This document shows positions 54,706 to 63,086 of a DNA stretch of 64,000 nt, piece by piece. The stretch is from Clostridia bacterium. GTDB taxonomy: Bacteria > Bacillota > Clostridia > TANB77 > UBA1234. The notes under the pieces are model-generated. The model saw only the letters and a program-made list of their open reading frames with translations. It made no database searches and had not been told where the DNA came from. Within the stretch, counting starts at the first letter, position 1; each line of letters opens with the position of its first letter. The stretch is from contig JAFXCN010000002.1 of NCBI GenBank assembly GCA_017521465.1, positions 22,908 through 86,907 on the forward strand, read 5' to 3'. Both the position numbers and the translations under genes were made by a program.

Positions 54706-54749
54706 AAAAAGAAACGACAACTTTCTTTCGAAAATTGTCGTTTCTTTTT
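54706..54749 (-). terminator. Terminator of the tRNA operon
   Basis: 15-bp stem AAAAAGAAACGACAA with its complement, T-run on the minus strand, immediately after tRNA-Phe. Confidence 0.88.
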
Positions 54750-54824
54750 GGTGCCTACTCTCGGAATCGAACCAAGGACACAGGGATTTTCAGTCCCTTG
54801 CTCTACCAACTGAGCTAAGTAGGC
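54749..54824 (-). tRNA. tRNA-Phe (GAA)
   Basis: 76 nt. Acceptor GCCTACT / AGTAGGC, D arm AGCTCAGTTGGTAGAGC, anticodon loop CTGAAAA with GAA, T arm GGTTCGATTCC. CCA encoded. Third of a three-tRNA operon. Confidence 0.96.
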
Positions 54825-54866
54825 ATTATTTATCTTTAAAAATAAAAAAACACCATTTGTTAAAAA

Positions 54867-54943
54867 TGGCGACCCGGAAGGGGCTCGAACCCTCGACCTC
54901 TAGCGTGACAGGCTAGCGCTCTAACCAACTGAGCTACCGGGCC
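54867..54943 (-). tRNA. tRNA-Asp (GTC)
   Basis: 77 nt. Acceptor GGCCCGG / CCGGGTC (one G-T), D arm AGCTCAGTTGGTTAGAGC, anticodon loop CTGTCAC with GTC, T arm GGGTTCGAGCCCC. CCA encoded. Middle of the operon. Confidence 0.96.
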
Positions 54944-54953
54944 ATAAAAAAAG

Positions 54954-55029
54954 TGGTGGGCACTATAGGGCTCGAACCTATGACCCCCTGCTTGTAAGGC
55001 AGATGCTCTCCCAGCTGAGCTAAGCGCCC
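54954..55029 (-). tRNA. tRNA-Val (TAC)
   Basis: 76 nt. Acceptor GGGCGCT / AGTGCCC (one G-T), anticodon loop CTTACAA with TAC, T arm AGGTTCGAGCCCT. CCA encoded. First tRNA after the promoter. Confidence 0.96.
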
Positions 55030-55056
55030 ACTTTCCTTGCCGCTTGCGACTTCTTA

Positions 55057-55085
55057 AGTATACTGTATGTATTTAAATTTGTCAA
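55057..55085 (-). promoter_or_regulatory. Promoter for tRNA Val-Asp-Phe
   Basis: TTGACA (55080-55085), 17 bp, TATACT (55057-55062). Confidence 0.8.
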
Positions 55086-55133
55086 CAACTTTTTTTAATT
55101 TTTTTTATTTTTTTAAAAATATATTTCAAAACC

Positions 55134-56006
55134 TTACTCTACTATGAATTCACCGTTTTCTTCTCTAACTGAAAGTTCATATTTTTTGTTACAAAAATGA
55201 CATACTAATTCTGCTTTTCCGTCTTGTGCCAGTTCCGCTAAATCATTTTTTCCTATGCTTAACAAAGCTCTTTCCATTCTATCTTTTGAACAATCGCATT
55301 CATATTTCGGAACGATTTCTTCTACCACTCTTGTATTCAAATCATCTGATATATATGTTGCAATTTCTTCAAGACTCATATTGTCTTCAAGCATTTCAGT
55401 AATTGATTTAGAACTAGCTATTCTATTTTCTATAAGTTTTATAATTTCTTCTGGTGTTTCAGGAAGTATTTGTATAATATAACCTCCTGCTCTCTTAACA
55501 GACCCATCTTTATCTACTAAAACACCCAATGCTACTGCTGTAGGAATTTGTTCTGAAACAGCATAATAATATGCAAAATCTTCAGCTATTTCTCCCGTTT
55601 GTAATTCTACATTTCCTATATATGGTTCTTTTAGTCCAATATCTTTAATAATATTAAGATGGCCATTTCCAATTATTCCAGCAACATTTAATTTTCCTTC
55701 TCTTATATGTTCTGCTTCTGCAAGCGGTTCACCAACATATCCTTTAACGCGTGCTTTATTATCTGAAACTGCTAATATTGTTTTAACAGGACCGTCTCCC
55801 ATTATTTGAGCGCTTATTTTTTCACCATCTTCTTTTAGCATTGCACCCATCATCGCAGTCATTGTAAGCATTCTTCCAAGCGCTGCAGTTGGAGTTGGAT
55901 TAAGCATATGAATTTTTCTTGCTGTTTCTACTAATTCTGTGCTATCAATACAAGTAATTTTTGCCATATCAACATGCGCCATAAATTTTACTAATCTATC
56001 AGACAT
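55134..56006 (-). CDS. hslO: Hsp33 redox chaperone
   Basis: 290 aa. Body motifs include GRMLTMTAMMGAMLK, QIMGDGPVK and GNGHLNIIKD. The C-terminal zinc switch is present as CDC and CHFC (two Cys pairs), the redox sensor that activates holdase function under oxidative stress. Start ATG 56006 follows AAGGAG; the ATG at 56027 precedes it without a ribosome site. Confidence 0.96.
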   Translation of the reverse strand: MSDRLVKFMAHVDMAKITCIDSTELVETARKIHMLNPTPTAALGRMLTMTAMMGAMLKEDGEKISAQIMGDGPVKTILAVSDNKARVKGYVGEPLAEAEHIREGKLNVAGIIGNGHLNIIKDIGLKEPYIGNVELQTGEIAEDFAYYYAVSEQIPTAVALGVLVDKDGSVKRAGGYIIQILPETPEEIIKLIENRIASSKSITEMLEDNMSLEEIATYISDDLNTRVVEEIVPKYECDCSKDRMERALLSIGKNDLAELAQDGKAELVCHFCNKKYELSVREENGEFIVE

Positions 56007-56029
56007 ATTCATTCTCCTTTTATACATTC

Positions 56030-56058
56030 AAAAAGCCTCGATAAATCGAGGCTTTTTT
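56030..56058 (-). terminator. Terminator of csp
   Basis: AAAAGCCTCGA-TAAA-TCGAGGCTTTT, T-run on the minus strand, between csp and hslO. Confidence 0.85.
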
Positions 56059-56080
56059 GGTTTATTTTCATCTATAACAA

Positions 56081-56290
56081 CTACACTGTTGCGATAGGTG
56101 TAACATTTGATGCTTGTGCACCTTTCATTCCTTCAACAATGTCAAATTGAACTTCTGAACCTTCTTCTAAAGTTTTGTAACCATCCATTGCTATTGCTGA
56201 AAAATGAACAAATACATCTGTTCCATTTTCTCTTTCAATGAATCCAAAACCTTTTTCTGCATTAAACCACTTAACTTTTCCTCTTTCCAT
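56081..56290 (-). CDS. csp: Cold-shock protein
   Basis: 69 aa CspA/CspB-like OB fold: [15 protein letters not shown] (RNP1) and VFVHFSAI (RNP2), ending [10 protein letters not shown]. Binds single-stranded RNA/DNA as an RNA chaperone. The leader is short (about 40 nt), with no room for a long thermosensor. Confidence 0.97.
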   Translation of the reverse strand: MERGKVKWFNAEKGFGFIERENGTDVFVHFSAIAMDGYKTLEEGSEVQFDIVEGMKGAQASNVTPIATV

Positions 56291-56341
56291 GTTTCTTTCC
56301 TCCTACTTTCTTTAGTACAAATTGTTTTCACAATTTATTTA

Positions 56342-56370
56342 AGTTTATCATAGTGATATTTTAATGTCAA
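56342..56370 (-). promoter_or_regulatory. Promoter for csp
   Basis: TTGACA (56365-56370), 17 bp, TAAACT (56342-56347). Confidence 0.7.
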
Positions 56371-56375
56371 ACAAT

Positions 56376-57581
56376 TTACATCATTTTCTTTAATTCTTCA
56401 ATAGCAGTTTGCAATTGAGTATCCTTTTCATATTCCAAATTATAATAACTATCAACATCTTCTGGCAACTCAACTACAACGTCAGGCAAAACTCCTTCGC
56501 CATCTATTTTATTTCCATTTGGCGAAAAATATTCATTTGTTGTAACTTTAATAAATGTATCATCTTTTAAGCTCAACAATGTTTGAACCACACCTTTTCC
56601 ATAAGATTTTACTCCTACAATTTTTCCCACACCATAATCCTTTACAGCGCCAGCTAACACTTCAGATGCACTTGCCGAACCTTCATTTATTAAAACTACT
56701 AAAGGTATGTTTATTCTATTCGTATTCGAATATATTGTCTCTTTTAATCCAGCTTTATTTACTGTATAAACTATCTTGCCTTTTGGAACTAATAAATCTG
56801 CAATATTAGTTGCAACATCTAAAAGGCCACCAGGATTATTTCTTAAATCTATTATTAATCCTTTAACCTTTTTATTTTTTGTTAAGTCTCTATATACTGT
56901 ATTAAACTCTTTGTATGTTGTTTCATCAAATGAAGTTAATTTTATATAACCAATATTATCTTCGTAAACTTTTTCTACAACCGGATCAATGTTTATTTTT
57001 CTTCTTGTTAATACCCTTTCAAATCTTGTAATATTTTTTTCTTCATCATATCTTACAATTCCTATTTTAACAGCACTTCCCGCTTCACCTTTTAGCATAT
57101 CTGAAACTTCTTCTAATGTAGCAGAAGTAACTTCTACATCATCCACAAACTCTATATAGTCTCCCGGCATAAGTCCCGCCTCAGCAGCTGGCGAACCTTC
57201 AATTGGTGTTAATACTATAACTAATTTTTTTGCGGTATCATAACTTACATATATTCCAACACCTTCATATTCCCCCTCTGTCTCAATCAAAAATTGTTCA
57301 GCATCTTCTTTATTGAAATACGTTGTGTACGGATCTTCTAATGATTCTAGCATGCCATTTATAGCACCTTCTATAAGTTCGTCATCATCTATATCGCGCA
57401 AATATTTTTCCTTTAAAACATTTTTCACATAAGATAATTTTTCAAATGTTTCTGTATCATAATTATATTTTTCTTTAACATCTATTTTTTCATTTTTAAA
57501 TTTTAACATCGTAGCTGTATATGTTAATAGCACCGCACAGAACACAACTAAAATCAAATCTCCTATACTAACCTTTTTCAT
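56376..57581 (-). CDS. ctpA: C-terminal processing protease (S41)
   Basis: 401 aa. Membrane anchor (residues 7-24), N-terminal helical part, PDZ domain (about 95-180, GVGIYVSYD, SPAAEAGLMPGD), then S41 catalytic domain with nucleophile Ser in NEGSASASEVLAGA and Lys in GVKSYGKGVVQ. Cleaves extracytoplasmic proteins at their C-termini, and in Gram-positives often cell-wall hydrolases. Lies 21 bp after yibE/F, in one operon. Confidence 0.95.
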   Translation of the reverse strand: MKKVSIGDLILVVFCAVLLTYTATMLKFKNEKIDVKEKYNYDTETFEKLSYVKNVLKEKYLRDIDDDELIEGAINGMLESLEDPYTTYFNKEDAEQFLIETEGEYEGVGIYVSYDTAKKLVIVLTPIEGSPAAEAGLMPGDYIEFVDDVEVTSATLEEVSDMLKGEAGSAVKIGIVRYDEEKNITRFERVLTRRKINIDPVVEKVYEDNIGYIKLTSFDETTYKEFNTVYRDLTKNKKVKGLIIDLRNNPGGLLDVATNIADLLVPKGKIVYTVNKAGLKETIYSNTNRINIPLVVLINEGSASASEVLAGAVKDYGVGKIVGVKSYGKGVVQTLLSLKDDTFIKVTTNEYFSPNGNKIDGEGVLPDVVVELPEDVDSYYNLEYEKDTQLQTAIEELKKMM

Positions 57582-57602
57582 AACAAATGTCTATCCTTTC
57601 AA

Positions 57603-58835
57603 TTAATCTTTATTTCCCATTATAACTCCACTAATAATAGCCGTTAGAGGAATTGTACAAACAAGCCCAAAACTTCCTGCAATTGCGCGTAGCACTTCTT
57701 CAGCGATCATCTCTTGATTTATTATATCATACATCTTAAAATCAAATCCCATAAATAGCAATATTATTGTCATTGCACTTCCAACATAAGCAAGAATTAA
57801 AGTATTAGTCATTGTGCCCATAACATCTTTTCCAATATTCATTCCAGCTTTAATTAATCGCTTAACTGAAATATCTGGAATTTCTTCTCTCATCTCAGAA
57901 AGTGCAGAAGCAATAGACATACCAACATCCATACAGGCACCAAGCGCTCCAATGACAATTCCTGCAAACATAATATTCTTAAAATTAAATTTAGAAGCAT
58001 TTTCTAATGTTGTAAGCATCATTGTTTCATCGCATATACCTGTAAGTTTCATCAAATTACCAAAAACAGATGCAAATAAACTAGCTACAAGAATACCTGA
58101 AATCGTTCCAACAATTGCAGCAAAAGTTTTCTTTTTAAATCCACTTACAACTAAAAAAGTAATTATCGTAACTGCTATAGAAGTTACAATAGTAACAAAC
58201 ATAGCGTTTTCACCATCATAAATAGCAGGAATCATATATGTAAAAATTGCAACTATAGTAGTAATCAAACCAACTAAGGCTTTAACACCATTTAAACCAC
58301 CAATCAAAATAATTGCAACTGCATAAATAGCAATTATAATAATAATCAAATTGGTTTTATCAAAATATTGAATAGCCATATCACCAACTAATTTACCATC
58401 TTCAAAAGTAGCATAAACATATACATTATCACCTTCGGATAATTTATGAGCAACATCAATACTTTGATTATAATCATCCGTTAATTGGTATTTAATAGGA
58501 AAAACCGAACCATTATATTTATTATTTTCCTTATCATTTATTTTAACCTTTAATTCTTGAATCATAACGGGAACAATAGAATATTCATCAGAATATTTGT
58601 ATGGTTCTCCCGCTTCAACCACAACACCTTTTAATGTTATTCCTAAATTATCAGAATTATTCACACCCTCGCTTGACTCTCCATCATCAAATCCAAGAGA
58701 ATAATCATAATCCTCTACATAAATAATTTCAGGATTTTCATCTATAATAACATTAGTTTGATCAACAGTTTCCGTAGCAAAAACTTTACTAAAACAAACT
58801 AACAAAAACATCAAAAACAAACATGACTTTTTCAC
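57603..58835 (-). CDS. YibE/F-family membrane protein
   Basis: 410 aa. Signal peptide (about 1-20), an extracytoplasmic N-terminal domain (about 20-160), then about seven membrane segments with GGLNGVKALVGLI, GIVIGALGACMDVGMSIASA and GSAMTIILLFMGFD, the YibE/F signature region. Transport-related, function not established. Starts with GTG at 58835, nine bases after AGGAG. Upstream begins the 35-bp repeat array. Confidence 0.88.
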   Translation of the reverse strand: MKKSCLFLMFLLVCFSKVFATETVDQTNVIIDENPEIIYVEDYDYSLGFDDGESSEGVNNSDNLGITLKGVVVEAGEPYKYSDEYSIVPVMIQELKVKINDKENNKYNGSVFPIKYQLTDDYNQSIDVAHKLSEGDNVYVYATFEDGKLVGDMAIQYFDKTNLIIIIIAIYAVAIILIGGLNGVKALVGLITTIVAIFTYMIPAIYDGENAMFVTIVTSIAVTIITFLVVSGFKKKTFAAIVGTISGILVASLFASVFGNLMKLTGICDETMMLTTLENASKFNFKNIMFAGIVIGALGACMDVGMSIASALSEMREEIPDISVKRLIKAGMNIGKDVMGTMTNTLILAYVGSAMTIILLFMGFDFKMYDIINQEMIAEEVLRAIAGSFGLVCTIPLTAIISGVIMGNKD

Positions 58836-59187
58836 AAACTCACACTCCTAATCAACATTACTTAAAATAATTTTACTACTCAACAAAATCAAAAGCAATT
58901 CATTTTTTGTCAGACACAAATATCTACCCAGCGCACACTTTACGTCGGACACAAATGTCCACTCAGCGTACACTTTACGTCGGACACAAATGTCTCCCCA
59001 GCGCACACTTTCTGTCGGACACAAACATCCACTCAGCGTACATTTTTGTCGGACATGTTTTTCGCTCGTTCTCGCAACCGCTTTTCACAAATCATTTGCA
59101 TTTTTTGTCGATTTTTGCGATTTATTTTGTTTGACATTTTACATCAATTTGTGTTATCCCTTGTATTAAGAAACCATACAGAAAGGA
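58836..59187. other. Gene-free stretch upstream of the RAYT gene
   Basis: About 350 bp: a short AT-rich part upstream of yibE/F, the left 35-bp repeat array (58909-59058), then about 125 bp of unremarkable sequence before the RAYT start. No gene is supported. Confidence 0.75.
58909..59058 (-). repeat. 35-bp tandem repeat array, left of RAYT
   Basis: GTC(A/G)GACA recurs at 58909, 58944, 58979, 59014 and 59048 (period 35, 35, 35, 34). The unit contains GGACA-CAAA-TGTCC, a short palindrome, and CAGCG(T/C)ACACTTT. Units are similar but not identical and have no spacers. Confidence 0.9.
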
Positions 59188-59967
59188 GTGATAATTGTCG
59201 CAGGTCGAATTTTCAGTTCTCTCGGAATCAATCATGTCGTTATCAAAGGTATTAATGGTCAACCTGTTTTTCTCGACAACGAAGACAGAATATATTTTTT
59301 AAATCTTTTGAATTCTAAATTATCTACAAAATTCGTTTTAATCTCTTATTGTTTAATGTCTAATCATATCCATTTATTATTAAAAGAAAATACTTTTTAT
59401 GACACCTCAAATCTTATGCGTAATTTTATTGCATATTATGCCAAATGGTTTAATGCAAAACACAATCGCACAAGTTCCCTTTTTAAGCAAACCTTCTATA
59501 GTGAAGGGATAGAAAGCGAAAAGCAATTAATTAATACAATAAATTATATTCATAAAAACCCTGTAAAAGCAGGCATAGTGAACGATGCACAATATTATCC
59601 GTGGTGCAGTTACAATAAATATTTATCTAATGATAATAAAATCGTTGATACTCATTTCATTGAGCAATATTCAATATCAAAAGATTCTATTCTTTTAAGT
59701 TCTCAATTATATCCAACAACAGAATTTGATAATTCAGAGCTATATTTAAAAAGCTATGACTGTATTTTTGATTGCATAGAAGAATATTTAAAAGGTCGCA
59801 ATATTTTTGAATTAATGAAAATGAATTCAGAAGAACAACACAAATTAATAAAATATTTAGTATTAGAAAAAAATTTCTCACAAAGAAAAATATCAAAAAT
59901 CTTTAATTTTTCAACGTCAAAAATTTCTGCGATTATGAAAAGTTATTCTGACGCAAATATCTTTTAA
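59188..59967 (+). CDS. RAYT-like REP-associated tyrosine transposase
   Basis: 259 aa Y1/HUH single-strand nuclease of the IS200/TnpREP group. HUH motif in MSNHIHLLL, catalytic Tyr in INYIHKNPVKAGIV, and the conserved LFKQTFYSEGIES. The C-terminus adds a helix-turn-helix-like stretch (FSQRKISKIFNFSTSKISAI), also seen in some RAYTs. RAYTs are single-copy and act on REP palindromes rather than on a classical insertion sequence. The start is uncertain: GTG 59188 sits on the ribosome site. Flanked by inverted 35-bp arrays, it forms a REPtron-like locus. Confidence 0.88.
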   Translation: MIIVAGRIFSSLGINHVVIKGINGQPVFLDNEDRIYFLNLLNSKLSTKFVLISYCLMSNHIHLLLKENTFYDTSNLMRNFIAYYAKWFNAKHNRTSSLFKQTFYSEGIESEKQLINTINYIHKNPVKAGIVNDAQYYPWCSYNKYLSNDNKIVDTHFIEQYSISKDSILLSSQLYPTTEFDNSELYLKSYDCIFDCIEEYLKGRNIFELMKMNSEEQHKLIKYLVLEKNFSQRKISKIFNFSTSKISAIMKSYSDANIF

Positions 59968-59988
59968 CGTTTCTTTGCCCGAGAAAAA

Positions 59989-60138
59989 ATGTACGCTGGG
60001 CGGATGTTTGTGTCCGACGAAAAGTGTACGCTGGGCGGATGTTTGTGTCCGACGAAAAGTGTACGCGGGGCGGATGTTTGTGTCCGACGAAAAGTGTACG
60101 CTAGGTGGATGTTTGTGTCCGACGGAAAGTGTACACAG
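59989..60138 (+). repeat. 35-bp tandem repeat array, right of RAYT
   Basis: TGTCCGAC at 60011, 60046, 60081 and 60116 (exact 35-bp period); unit GTGTACGCTGGGCGGATGTT..TGTCCGACGAAAA. It is the reverse complement of the left array. The last unit runs to within a few bases of the comM ribosome site. Confidence 0.9.
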
Positions 60139-60153
60139 AAAGGAGGTGAGTTT

Positions 60154-61687
60154 ATGTTGTCAAAGATTAAGAGTATGTCATTGCTCGGTGTTGACGGTTA
60201 TTTGGTTGACGTACAAGTTGATGTTTCGGCAGGAATGCCTGCTTGGGATGTTGTAGGCTTGCCCGATGCTTCTGTTAGAGAATCAAAAGAACGTGTTAAA
60301 GCCGCTCTCAGAAACATTGGTATTAATTTTCCTAGTCGTAAGATTGTTATAAATCTTGCTCCTGCTGATACTAAAAAAGAAGGTTCGTGTTTTGATTTAC
60401 CAATTGCTATTGGTATTCTTCGTGACTTGCAATTCATTAATACTGATTCTTATAAAGACTATGTTTTTATTGGTGAACTTTCTTTAGATGGAAAAATCAA
60501 TAAGGTTAATGGTATTCTTCCTATGTGCATTGAAGCTTTTAACTTAGGTATTAAAAAAGTTATTATTCCTTACGAGAATCGTACAGAAGCGGTCGTTGTT
60601 CAAGGTTTAGAAGTTTATCCGGCTCGTACTGTAGAAGAAGTTACTCATCATCTCAACAACGACTGTTTGATTGAAAAATTTTCTACTGATATTGACAAAT
60701 TGTTTCAGCAAAAAGATTTTTATTCTTTAGATTTTTCTGATGTTAAAGGTCAAGAAAACATTAAGCGCGCTCTTGAGATTGCTGCCGCTGGCGGACACAA
60801 TTGTCTTCTTATTGGCAATCCTGGGTCTGGCAAAACAATGATGGCCAAAAGACTTCCTTCTATTCTTCCTGACTTATCCTTTGAAGAATCTCTTGAAATT
60901 AGCAAAATACATAGCATCGCAGGTGCACTTTCTCAAGAACAATCTTTAGTTACAATTCGTCCTTTTCGTTCTCCTCATCATACTGTGTCAAGTGCCGCTT
61001 TGGTTGGCGGTGGAAAAATTCCAAAACCCGGCGAAATGAGTTTAGCTCATTATGGGGTTTTATTCTTAGATGAACTTCCCGAATTTAATCGTTATACCTT
61101 AGAAGTCATGCGTGCTCCTCTCGAAGATAGGCAAGTTACTATTAGTAGAGTTAGTGGCAGTTTAACTTATCCATGTAATTTTATGCTTATCGCTAGCATG
61201 AATCCCTGTCCTTGTGGTTATTACCGGTTCTCATGATAGAGAATGTTCTTGTTCTTCTTCTCAAATTTCCAAATATATGAATAGAATCAGCGGTCCTTTG
61301 CTTGATAGAATCGATATTCATATTGAAGTCGCACCTGTTAAATATGAAAAACTTCAGAATGATGAACCAGCTGAATCTTCTCACGAAATCAAAAAGCGTG
61401 TTAATGCTGCTAGAAAATTACAATATGATAGATATAAAAAGTACGGTATTCTTTCAAATTCAGAACTTACTCCAAAACTAATTAACAAGTTTTGCAAGCT
61501 TGGTGATGCCGAAAAATCTTTATTGCATGATGCATTTAAAAAATTAGGTTTAAGCGCCCGAGCACATGGTCGTATTCTTAAATTGGCGAGAACTATTGCA
61601 GATTTAGAAGCAAGTGATGAAATTAAAGCAACTCACATAGCTGAAGCAATTCAATATAGATCACTTGATAGAAAATTTTGGAGTTAG
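60154..61687 (+). pseudogene. comM: comM (Mg-chelatase-like ATPase), frameshifted
   Basis: YifB/ComM family: helicase that aids branch migration during natural transformation. ATG 60154 follows AAAGGAGG; the longer frame from 59989 is only repeat read-through. N-terminal Lon-like domain ([18 protein letters not shown]), then AAA+ with [15 protein letters not shown] and FLDELPEF. At NPCPCGYY (61201-61224) the frame reads CGG, then stops at 61236. The +1 frame continues [10 protein letters not shown], then NRISGPLLDRIDIHIEV, to 61687. Dropping one C at 61224-61225 restores the family sequence. Real mutation, tolerated shift or assembly error cannot be told apart here. Confidence 0.88.
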
Positions 61688-61695
61688 GAGGTTAT

Positions 61696-62097
61696 ATGTA
61701 CAAAAGACACGAAGTTGGAATCAATGGTGAAGAAGCTGCATGCGACTATTTAAAAAGATTAGGGTATAAAATCTATTGCAGAAATTTTCGTTCATATTTT
61801 GGTGAGATAGATATCATTGCTATAGACGAAAACGAAATAGTTTTTGTAGAAGTCAAAACAAGAACTCAAAAAAATTTTGGTAGACCTGCAGAAGCTGTTG
61901 ATATTAACAAAAAGCATCACATTTATAAAACCGCCGAATACTTTGTATTATTAAATGAACTTGAAAATTCCTTTTTGCGTTTTGATGTTGTCGAGATCTA
62001 TATAACTAGAAATAATGATATGAAAATATCTCATATCAAAAACGCAATTTCTGAAAAACCTGCGTATACACATGTCGAACATATCGATTTACAATAA
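61696..62097 (+). CDS. yraN: YraN-family endonuclease-like protein
   Basis: 133 aa UPF0102 protein, Holliday-junction resolvase-like fold: GEEAACDYLKRLGYKI, FGEIDIIAID and VFVEVKTRT match the PD-(D/E)xK core. Start ATG 61696 follows TTAGGAGG. Nine bp after comM and overlapping dprA by 26 bp. In many Firmicutes this gene sits next to comM/dprA. Confidence 0.92.
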   Translation: MYKRHEVGINGEEAACDYLKRLGYKIYCRNFRSYFGEIDIIAIDENEIVFVEVKTRTQKNFGRPAEAVDINKKHHIYKTAEYFVLLNELENSFLRFDVVEIYITRNNDMKISHIKNAISEKPAYTHVEHIDLQ

Positions 62098-62941
62098 TTT
62101 AAAAATCTTAAATCATGCTCATCCTGATTTTCCTAGCAAATTGAAAACTATTGAAAATCCTCCAGAAATTCTTTTTGCATTAGGAAATACAAAAATTCTA
62201 AATGATACTTCTATCGCTATTGTTGGTTCGAGAAAATGTAGCGATTATGGAAAAATTTGTGCTTTTAATTTAGCGAATGATATTTCAAAAAATAATATAC
62301 GAATTGTAAGTGGACTTGCTGAAGGTATTGATACTTATGCTCACAGAGGAAGTGTATCAAACAAAACTATTGCTGTAATAGGCTCTGGATTCAATCAAAT
62401 TTATCCTCGTTCAAATCAAAAATTAATAAACCAAATTATTGCAAATGATGGTGTTATAATTACTGAATATTTTTTTGATATACCTGCATATCCTTTTAAT
62501 TTTCCAAAACGAAATAGAATCGTAGCTGCACTTGCTGAAGGTATAGTTGTGATAGAAGCTGGCGAAAATAGCGGTGCGCTAATTACTGTTGAAATTGCTC
62601 AAAAATTAAATAAAAAAATATATGTTGTCCCATCTAATATAGACAACATATATTCAAAAGGAAGTAACAAATTACTTCAAAATAATAATAAAGTAATTTT
62701 ATCTTCAGCCGATATTCTTAAAGATTTTATAGACAATCAACTTGCTACAAAAACATCGTCTATAAATATCCCAAAAGAATATGAAAATATTTACAACGCT
62801 TTAAAAGATAATCCACAATTTGCAGATGTACTTTCAAAAAATTTGAGCACACCAATTTCAGTTATAAATTCTAACTTAACAATGATGGAACTTGGTGGAT
62901 ATGTAACCAAATTAGCGGACGGAAAGTTTAAAACTAGATAA
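62072..62941 (+). CDS. dprA: DNA processing protein DprA
   Basis: 289 aa. Rossmann-like DprA/Smf domain: VGSRKCSDYG, SGLAEGIDTYAH, FNFPKRNRIVAAL and EAGENSGALITVEIA. The C-terminus (about 230-289) is a short winged-helix-like region. Loads RecA on incoming single-stranded DNA during transformation. No N-terminal SAM-like domain. The start overlaps yraN and lacks a strong ribosome site, so translation is probably coupled. Confidence 0.95.
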   Translation: MSNISIYNNLKILNHAHPDFPSKLKTIENPPEILFALGNTKILNDTSIAIVGSRKCSDYGKICAFNLANDISKNNIRIVSGLAEGIDTYAHRGSVSNKTIAVIGSGFNQIYPRSNQKLINQIIANDGVIITEYFFDIPAYPFNFPKRNRIVAALAEGIVVIEAGENSGALITVEIAQKLNKKIYVVPSNIDNIYSKGSNKLLQNNNKVILSSADILKDFIDNQLATKTSSINIPKEYENIYNALKDNPQFADVLSKNLSTPISVINSNLTMMELGGYVTKLADGKFKTR

Positions 62942-62962
62942 AACCATAAAGAATATTTAATA

Positions 62963-63040
62963 TTGAATAAATAATAAAGAATAATTGTGTGTTATGTTTT
63001 TATTTTCTTAATTATTCTTTATTCTCTATTCTTTATAGCA
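62963..63040. repeat. AT-rich inverted repeat after dprA
   Basis: AATAATAAAGAATAATT pairs with AATTATTCTTTATT. It recalls the H clusters with TTCTTTA in place of TTCACTA. Confidence 0.4.
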
Positions 63041-63042
63041 TA

Positions 63043-63084
63043 AAAATAAAAGATGTTCCGCAAACCGGAACATCTTTTATTTTT
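63043..63084. terminator. Bidirectional terminator
   Basis: 18-bp stem (63043-63060 with 63066-63083), CAAAC loop, A- and T-runs; between dprA and the pilin-like gene. Confidence 0.9.
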
Positions 63085-63086
63085 TT

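Noticed and set aside
54590..54916. 108-aa + strand frame
   Set aside because: Runs through an H repeat, a terminator and tRNA genes; a tRNA antisense artefact.
59188..59967. Complete IS200/IS605 insertion sequence
   Set aside because: No TnpB and no second copy in the window, and the boundary structures are 35-bp arrays rather than the usual IS end hairpins.
58909..60138. CRISPR array
   Set aside because: Units are directly adjacent with no unique spacers, the arrays are inverted around a RAYT gene, and no cas genes are present.
59989..60153. N-terminal extension of comM through the repeats
   Set aside because: It is translated 35-bp repeats; the ComM family start and ribosome site are at 60154.
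24333..61227. CGG reassignment to another amino acid
   Set aside because: Reading CGG as any amino acid would not restore frame in rimI or comM; only a base skip does.
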